Part shown: piece by piece, positions 5,859 through 9,200 of the stretch
How positions within the stretch are numbered: the stretch's first letter is position 1
Layout: each line of letters opens with the position of its first letter
NCBI GenBank assembly: GCA_036519575.1
Contig: DATDKZ010000056.1
Location: 1-9,200, forward strand
Length of the DNA: 9,200 nt
DNA from: AC-69 sp036519575
Lineage (GTDB): Bacteria > Actinomycetota > UBA4738 > HRBIN12
Direction of reading: 5' to 3'
The notes under the pieces: model-generated
What the model saw: the letters and a program-made list of their open reading frames with translations, nothing else
The model's database searches: none
Told to the model about the DNA's origin: nothing
Translations under genes and position numbers: made by a program

Positions 5859-6731
5859 TCATCTCGCCAGCTCGCGAACGGCCGGGACCACGTCCTTCAT
5901 CAGCCGTTCACGTTGTTCCCACCGGTCCCCCGAGAGCCAGACGTTGAAGTATGTGAAGCCGTCAGCCGCGAGCCCGGCCAGTCGCTCGGCGACGGCGCCG
6001 GGCTCGCCGGCGACCATCCGGTCGGGATCAGGAGGGGGGCCGCCGCCCACCCGCACCGACACGTTGTAGGCGCAGGTAAGCCTGTCCGGGTCGCGCCCGA
6101 CTCGTTCGGCCGACTCCTTCACCGCTTTCAGCTTCTCCCGAGCGACGTCCGGCGGCGCATACGCCATCGACGGGAGCCAGCCGTCGGCCGTCCGCCCCGT
6201 CAACTCGAGCGCTTGGCGCCCGTAGGTCCCGAGCCAGATCGGGATGGCCCTCGACGGCTTGGGCTCGACCTCGGCGCCGACCGTTCGGTAATGGCGGCCC
6301 TGGAAAGAGAACGACGGTGCGAACCACACGCCGCGGATGATGGTGACCGCCTCCTCCAGCGACTCGATCTTCTCCCGGGGAGAGCGGACCGGCAGCCCAA
6401 ACGCCTCAAACTCCCGATCGTTCCCACCGGCGCCCAGACCAAGGACCAGCCGCCCGCCGGACAGCCGGTCCAGCGACTCCGCCATCTTCGCCGTGACCGC
6501 GGGATTGCGGTACGGCAGGCCGAGGACGTTGGGCCCCACGGAGATGCGGGACGTCGTGGCAGCGATCCACGTGAGCAGGGTCCACGTCTCGAATGACGGG
6601 CGGTCGCCGTGGAGGTGATCCCACACCGTCACGAGGTCGTACCCGAGCTCCTCGGCGTGCCGGGCCTCGGCCACGGGGTCGGATCGCTGGGAGACCGACG
6701 GGATGACCGTGACGCCGAAGGAGAGATCCAC
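5859..6731 (-). CDS. LLM-class F420-dependent oxidoreductase
   Basis: A 290-residue luciferase-like TIM-barrel enzyme expected to use reduced or oxidised coenzyme F420 (FMN is possible) for hydride transfer; the substrate cannot be told from sequence. Family landmarks are the N-terminal SFGVTVIPS strand, ELGYDLVTVWDHLHGD, the block from VGPNVLGLPYRNP through KMAESLDRLSGGRLVLGLGAGG, and IPIWLGTYGRQALELTGRTADGWLP. Length is normal. Two in-frame GTG codons compete, at 6737 and 6731. A TAGACT box (6740-6745, minus) ends two bases before the first and eight before the second, so a transcript from it could only use 6731. The gene is divergent from the thiolase with about 50 bases between, and converges on the protease gene with seven bases between the stop codons. 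It implies that the host makes F420, as many Actinomycetota do. Confidence 0.9.
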   Translation of the reverse strand: MDLSFGVTVIPSVSQRSDPVAEARHAEELGYDLVTVWDHLHGDRPSFETWTLLTWIAATTSRISVGPNVLGLPYRNPAVTAKMAESLDRLSGGRLVLGLGAGGNDREFEAFGLPVRSPREKIESLEEAVTIIRGVWFAPSFSFQGRHYRTVGAEVEPKPSRAIPIWLGTYGRQALELTGRTADGWLPSMAYAPPDVAREKLKAVKESAERVGRDPDRLTCAYNVSVRVGGGPPPDPDRMVAGEPGAVAERLAGLAADGFTYFNVWLSGDRWEQRERLMKDVVPAVRELAR

Positions 6732-6739
6732 GCCCACCG

Positions 6740-6745
6740 AGTCTA
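6740..6745 (-). promoter_or_regulatory. Candidate -10 box (TAGACT) of the F420 oxidoreductase gene
   Basis: On the minus strand TAGACT is followed by eight bases and the GTG at 6731. The same hexamer serves the divergent thiolase gene at 6776-6781, so the two genes appear to share a small two-way promoter region. Confidence 0.4.
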
Positions 6746-6775
6746 GGCTCGGCGAGGCGGGTGAACGGCCGGTCG

Positions 6776-6781
6776 TAGACT
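6776..6781 (+). promoter_or_regulatory. Candidate leaderless -10 box (TAGACT) of the thiolase gene
   Basis: TAGACT is followed by six bases and the GTG at 6788, the same spacing as for the nuclease gene. There is no Shine-Dalgarno site between them, so a transcript starting at the GTG is the simplest reading. Confidence 0.45.
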
Positions 6782-6787
6782 GATGAC

Positions 6788-7972
6788 GTGGTCCCGTCGG
6801 TGATCCTCGCGGGTGCCCGGACCCCCATCGGTAAGCTCCGGGGATCGCTGGCCGGCGTCTCCGCGGCCGACCTCGGCGCCACCGCCATCCGCGAGGCGCT
6901 GAATCGATCGGGTGTGGCCCCCGAACGGGTCGACTACGTGATCATGGGCCACGTGATCCAGGCCGGGACGGGTCAGATCACCGCCCGGCAGGCCGCCGTG
7001 GCCGCCGGTATCCCCAAAGAGGTCCCGGCCATCACCATCAACAAGGTGTGCCCCTCCGCCCTGACCGCCATCGCCCTCGCCGACCAGCTGATCCGAGCCG
7101 GGGAGGTCGAGATCGTGGTGGCCGGCGGCATGGAGTCGATGACACAGGCGCCGTACCTGCTGCCCCGAGCTCGAGAAGGCCAGCGCCTGGGACACACCGA
7201 GCTGGTCGACTCGATGATCCACGACGGGCTGTGGTCAACGTTCACCGGGATGACCATGGGCGAATCTTCAGATCGGGTGAACGCGGACCTCGGCATCACG
7301 CGCGATGAGCAGGACGCGTGGGCCGCCCGGTCGCACCGGCGTGCCCACGCCGCCTGGGAGGATGGCCGCTTGGGCGAGGAGGTCGTGGCGGTCGAAGTCC
7401 AAGGGGGAACGGGCGGGCCGATCGTCGTGGCGCACGACGAGGGCATCCGGCCCGACACGACGCCCGAGTCCCTGGCGGCACTGCCGCCGGCCTTCGGCGA
7501 GGCCGGGACGATCACGGCCGGCAACGCGTCGCAGATCTCCGACGGCGGGGCTGCGGTCGTCGTGACCAGCCGCGAGAAGGCCGAGGAGCTCGGCCTGTCG
7601 CCGCTCGCCGAGATCGTGGCCCACGGCATGGCGGCCGAGAGATTCGCGTACCTGCACTCGGTGCCGGCCATCGCGCTCCAGCACGCGCTGAAGAAGGCGG
7701 GGCTCGACGTCCACGACCTCGGGTTGATCGAGGTGAACGAGGCATTCGCCGCCGTCGCCCTGAACGTGACGAAGGTGCTCGGGGTTTCGGACGACATCGT
7801 GAACGTGAACGGCGGTGCCGTGGCCCTCGGCCATCCCATCGGCATGAGCGGCGCCCGGATCGTCCTCACGCTCGCCAACGAGATGCGCCGACGCGGGGTG
7901 GACCTCGGCGGCGCGACCATCTGTGGCGGCGGGGGCCAGGGCGACGCCCTGGTCATCCGGCGGTCGGCATAG
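6788..7972 (+). CDS. Thiolase (acetyl-CoA C-acetyltransferase family)
   Basis: This 394-residue enzyme either condenses two acetyl-CoA into acetoacetyl-CoA or cleaves 3-ketoacyl-CoA. All catalytic elements are present: nucleophile Cys88 in NKVCPSAL, NEAFA (Asn317), His349 in GGAVALGHPIGMSGAR, and Cys379 in ICGGGGQGDA. Length equals that of biosynthetic AtoB/PhaA-type thiolases. The residues after Cys88 are Pro-Ser-Ala instead of the textbook Gly-Ser-Gly, a tolerated variation. It starts with GTG at 6788, six bases after a TAGACT box. It is followed after 11 bases by an acyl-CoA dehydrogenase, so the pair is a likely transcription unit. Together with Ccr and the epimerase it could feed acetoacetyl-CoA into the ethylmalonyl-CoA pathway; a role in fatty acid breakdown with its neighbour is equally possible. 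Confidence 0.92.
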   Translation: MVPSVILAGARTPIGKLRGSLAGVSAADLGATAIREALNRSGVAPERVDYVIMGHVIQAGTGQITARQAAVAAGIPKEVPAITINKVCPSALTAIALADQLIRAGEVEIVVAGGMESMTQAPYLLPRAREGQRLGHTELVDSMIHDGLWSTFTGMTMGESSDRVNADLGITRDEQDAWAARSHRRAHAAWEDGRLGEEVVAVEVQGGTGGPIVVAHDEGIRPDTTPESLAALPPAFGEAGTITAGNASQISDGGAAVVVTSREKAEELGLSPLAEIVAHGMAAERFAYLHSVPAIALQHALKKAGLDVHDLGLIEVNEAFAAVALNVTKVLGVSDDIVNVNGGAVALGHPIGMSGARIVLTLANEMRRRGVDLGGATICGGGGQGDALVIRRSA

Positions 7973-7975
7973 GTT
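7970..7975 (+). promoter_or_regulatory. Candidate internal -10 box (TAGGTT) overlapping the thiolase stop codon
   Basis: TAGGTT begins with the TAG stop of the thiolase gene, and eight bases separate it from the ATG at 7984. It fits TANNNT and the spacing of the other putative leaderless starts. The dehydrogenase could therefore have its own promoter as well as read-through from the thiolase. Confidence 0.3.
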
Positions 7976-7983
7976 CCGGTCGT

Positions 7984-9144
7984 ATGGCCGAGGCCCGCTT
8001 CGAGTTGCCGCAAGAGCTCGAGGAGTTCCGCGGCATCGTCCGGCAGATCGCCGAGGAGCGGATCGCACCCAGAGCCGCCGAGATCGACGAGACCGACGAG
8101 TGGCCCGAGGACGTGTACAAGGTGCTGGTCGACAACGACCTCATGGCGGTGGGATATCCCGAGGAGCTCGGCGGTTCGGGCGGCGGCTCGCTCGCGTTCG
8201 GCCTGCTGATCGAGGAGCTCGCTCGGGTATCGGCCGGCGTTGCGCTCATACCGGGCGTGTGCAAGCTCGGCGTTGTCCCCTTGAGGGTTGCCGGCGACCG
8301 CGATAAGGAACGCTCGATGACCGAGGGGATCTGTCGCGGCGACATCCTGATGTCCTACGCGCTGACCGAGCCGGGGGCGGGCTCGGACCCCGCCGCGATG
8401 ACCACGCGGTACGTGCTCGACGGCGATGCGTTCGTCCTGTCGGGGACCAAGCGGTTCATCACCGGAGCCGGCGTGTCCCACGCCTATATCGTCTTCGCCA
8501 CCGCGGACCCCTCCCGGAGAGCGAAGGGCGTCTCAGCGTTCCTCGTGATGCGGGACGACCCCGGCGTCTCCTTCGGCCGGAAGGAGGACAAGATGGGGAT
8601 CCGTGGATCGCCGACCCGCGAGGTGATCCTCGAGGACTGCCGGATCCCCGCCGACCGGCTGATCGGCGCGGAGGGCGAGGGCTTCACCTACGCGATGAGA
8701 ACCCTCGACTATTCGCGGCCCGCCATCGCGGCCCAGGCCCTGGGCATCGCCCAGGGCGCGTTCGAGGTCTCGTCGAGGTACGCGATGGAGCGGCAGCAGT
8801 TCGGGCAGCGGATCGCCGACTTCGAAGCCATCCAGTTCATGCTGGCGGACATGGCGATGAAGATCGAGGCCTCCCGGTTGCTGGTCTATCGGGCGCTCGC
8901 CATGTGTGACTCGGCCGATCCGCGGATGCCGTATTTCTCGGCTACAGCGAAGTGCTTCGCCTCGGATGCGGCTATGGAAATCACCACCGACGCGGTGCAG
9001 ATCCTGGGCGGATACGGCTACATCCGCGAATATCCGGTGGAGCGGATGATGCGCGACGCCAAGATCACGCAGATCTACGAGGGGACGAACCAGATCCAGC
9101 GCGTGGTGATCGCCCGTCACATCCTCAGGTCGTTGGAGGCCTGA
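7984..9144 (+). CDS. Acyl-CoA dehydrogenase (short/medium-chain type)
   Basis: A 386-residue FAD enzyme that oxidises an acyl-CoA to the 2-enoyl-CoA and hands electrons to electron-transferring flavoprotein. The N-terminal helical domain is followed by SYALTEPGAGSD (124-135), the middle beta domain with RFITGAGVSHAYIVFA, the flavin/dimer segment RQQFGQRIADFEAIQF and QILGGYGYIREYPVERMMRDAK. The catalytic base is Glu366 in IYEGTNQIQR, the position used by short- and medium-chain enzymes. Length is normal. The substrate is not determined: butyryl-CoA-like, branched short acyl-CoA, or methylsuccinyl-CoA if it serves the ethylmalonyl-CoA pathway, though the methylsuccinyl-CoA dehydrogenase I know from Rhodobacter is longer. 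The ATG at 7984 has no good Shine-Dalgarno site. It follows the thiolase after 11 bases. The frame is open upstream through the thiolase gene, but that part is a shadow. Confidence 0.93.
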   Translation: MAEARFELPQELEEFRGIVRQIAEERIAPRAAEIDETDEWPEDVYKVLVDNDLMAVGYPEELGGSGGGSLAFGLLIEELARVSAGVALIPGVCKLGVVPLRVAGDRDKERSMTEGICRGDILMSYALTEPGAGSDPAAMTTRYVLDGDAFVLSGTKRFITGAGVSHAYIVFATADPSRRAKGVSAFLVMRDDPGVSFGRKEDKMGIRGSPTREVILEDCRIPADRLIGAEGEGFTYAMRTLDYSRPAIAAQALGIAQGAFEVSSRYAMERQQFGQRIADFEAIQFMLADMAMKIEASRLLVYRALAMCDSADPRMPYFSATAKCFASDAAMEITTDAVQILGGYGYIREYPVERMMRDAKITQIYEGTNQIQRVVIARHILRSLEA

Positions 9145-9200
9145 GGAGCTCGCGCGATCGTTGGGCGCCGTTCCATGGACGGGGCCGCGCGCCGCCTTCT
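9145..9200. other. Intergenic tail to the right edge
   Basis: No gene can be assigned in these 56 bases. An ATG at 9174 (plus) opens a frame reading Met-Asp-Gly-Ala-Ala-Arg-Arg-Leu to the edge, without a ribosome binding site or a TANNNT box in front. There is no clear terminator for the dehydrogenase gene. Confidence 0.4.

Noticed and set aside
5852..6596. Plus-strand frame running from the end of the protease gene across the F420 gene
   Set aside because: Shadow of genes in other frames. The minus-strand frame there has clear LLM-family motifs.
7318..7983. Upstream extension of the acyl-CoA dehydrogenase frame
   Set aside because: It lies inside the thiolase gene in another frame and encodes Arg/Gly-rich shadow sequence. 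The dehydrogenase N-terminus is family-like from 7984.
6973..8481. 502-codon minus-strand open frame
   Set aside because: Antisense to the catalytic regions of the thiolase and dehydrogenase, with low-complexity Ser/Ala/Pro/Arg composition and no recognisable motif.

Overview
The window is GC-rich, tightly packed bacterial DNA with seven protein genes. The first is cut by the left edge. Four features point to an actinomycetotal genome, or a neighbouring high-GC lineage: strong G/C bias at third codon positions, GTG starts, an F420-type (LLM) oxidoreductase, and several starts lying just behind a TANNNT -10 box with no Shine-Dalgarno site. I cannot name the genus. I see no RNA genes, insertion sequences, CRISPR arrays or phage genes. 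No gene-free stretch exceeds 250 bases.

Layout: (1) 985 to the left edge, minus: beta subunit of an acyl-CoA (propionyl-CoA type) carboxylase. (2) 1080-2048, plus, divergent from it: a stand-alone RecB/Cas4-like PD-(D/E)XK nuclease with a four-cysteine iron-sulfur signature. (3) 2151-3392, plus: crotonyl-CoA carboxylase/reductase. (4) 3793-3389, minus: methylmalonyl/ethylmalonyl-CoA epimerase, whose stop codon overlaps that of gene 3. (5) 4043-5851, plus: a divergent membrane-anchored FtsH-family AAA+ zinc protease. (6) 6731-5859, minus: an LLM-class F420-dependent oxidoreductase. (7) 6788-7972 and 7984-9144, plus: a thiolase followed by an acyl-CoA dehydrogenase, which makes eight coding regions in all counting the two members of this last unit.

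Five of the eight belong to short-chain acyl-CoA metabolism. Thiolase, Ccr, epimerase and propionyl-CoA carboxylase are all named steps of the ethylmalonyl-CoA pathway, and the acyl-CoA dehydrogenase could be its methylsuccinyl-CoA dehydrogenase or an ordinary beta-oxidation enzyme. The genes are not one operon: they alternate strands, and nuclease, protease and F420 genes sit between them.

The points most worth a second look are: Tyr-Asp in Ccr where known enzymes have Phe/Tyr-Glu in the CO2 pocket; an FtsH-like protease with Glu for Asp in Walker B, about 44 extra residues before sensor 1 and almost no external domain; a repeated leaderless-promoter pattern; a -10 box that contains the stop codon of the preceding gene; and two competing, RBS-equipped starts for the epimerase. 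I found no convincing wholly new multi-gene system.
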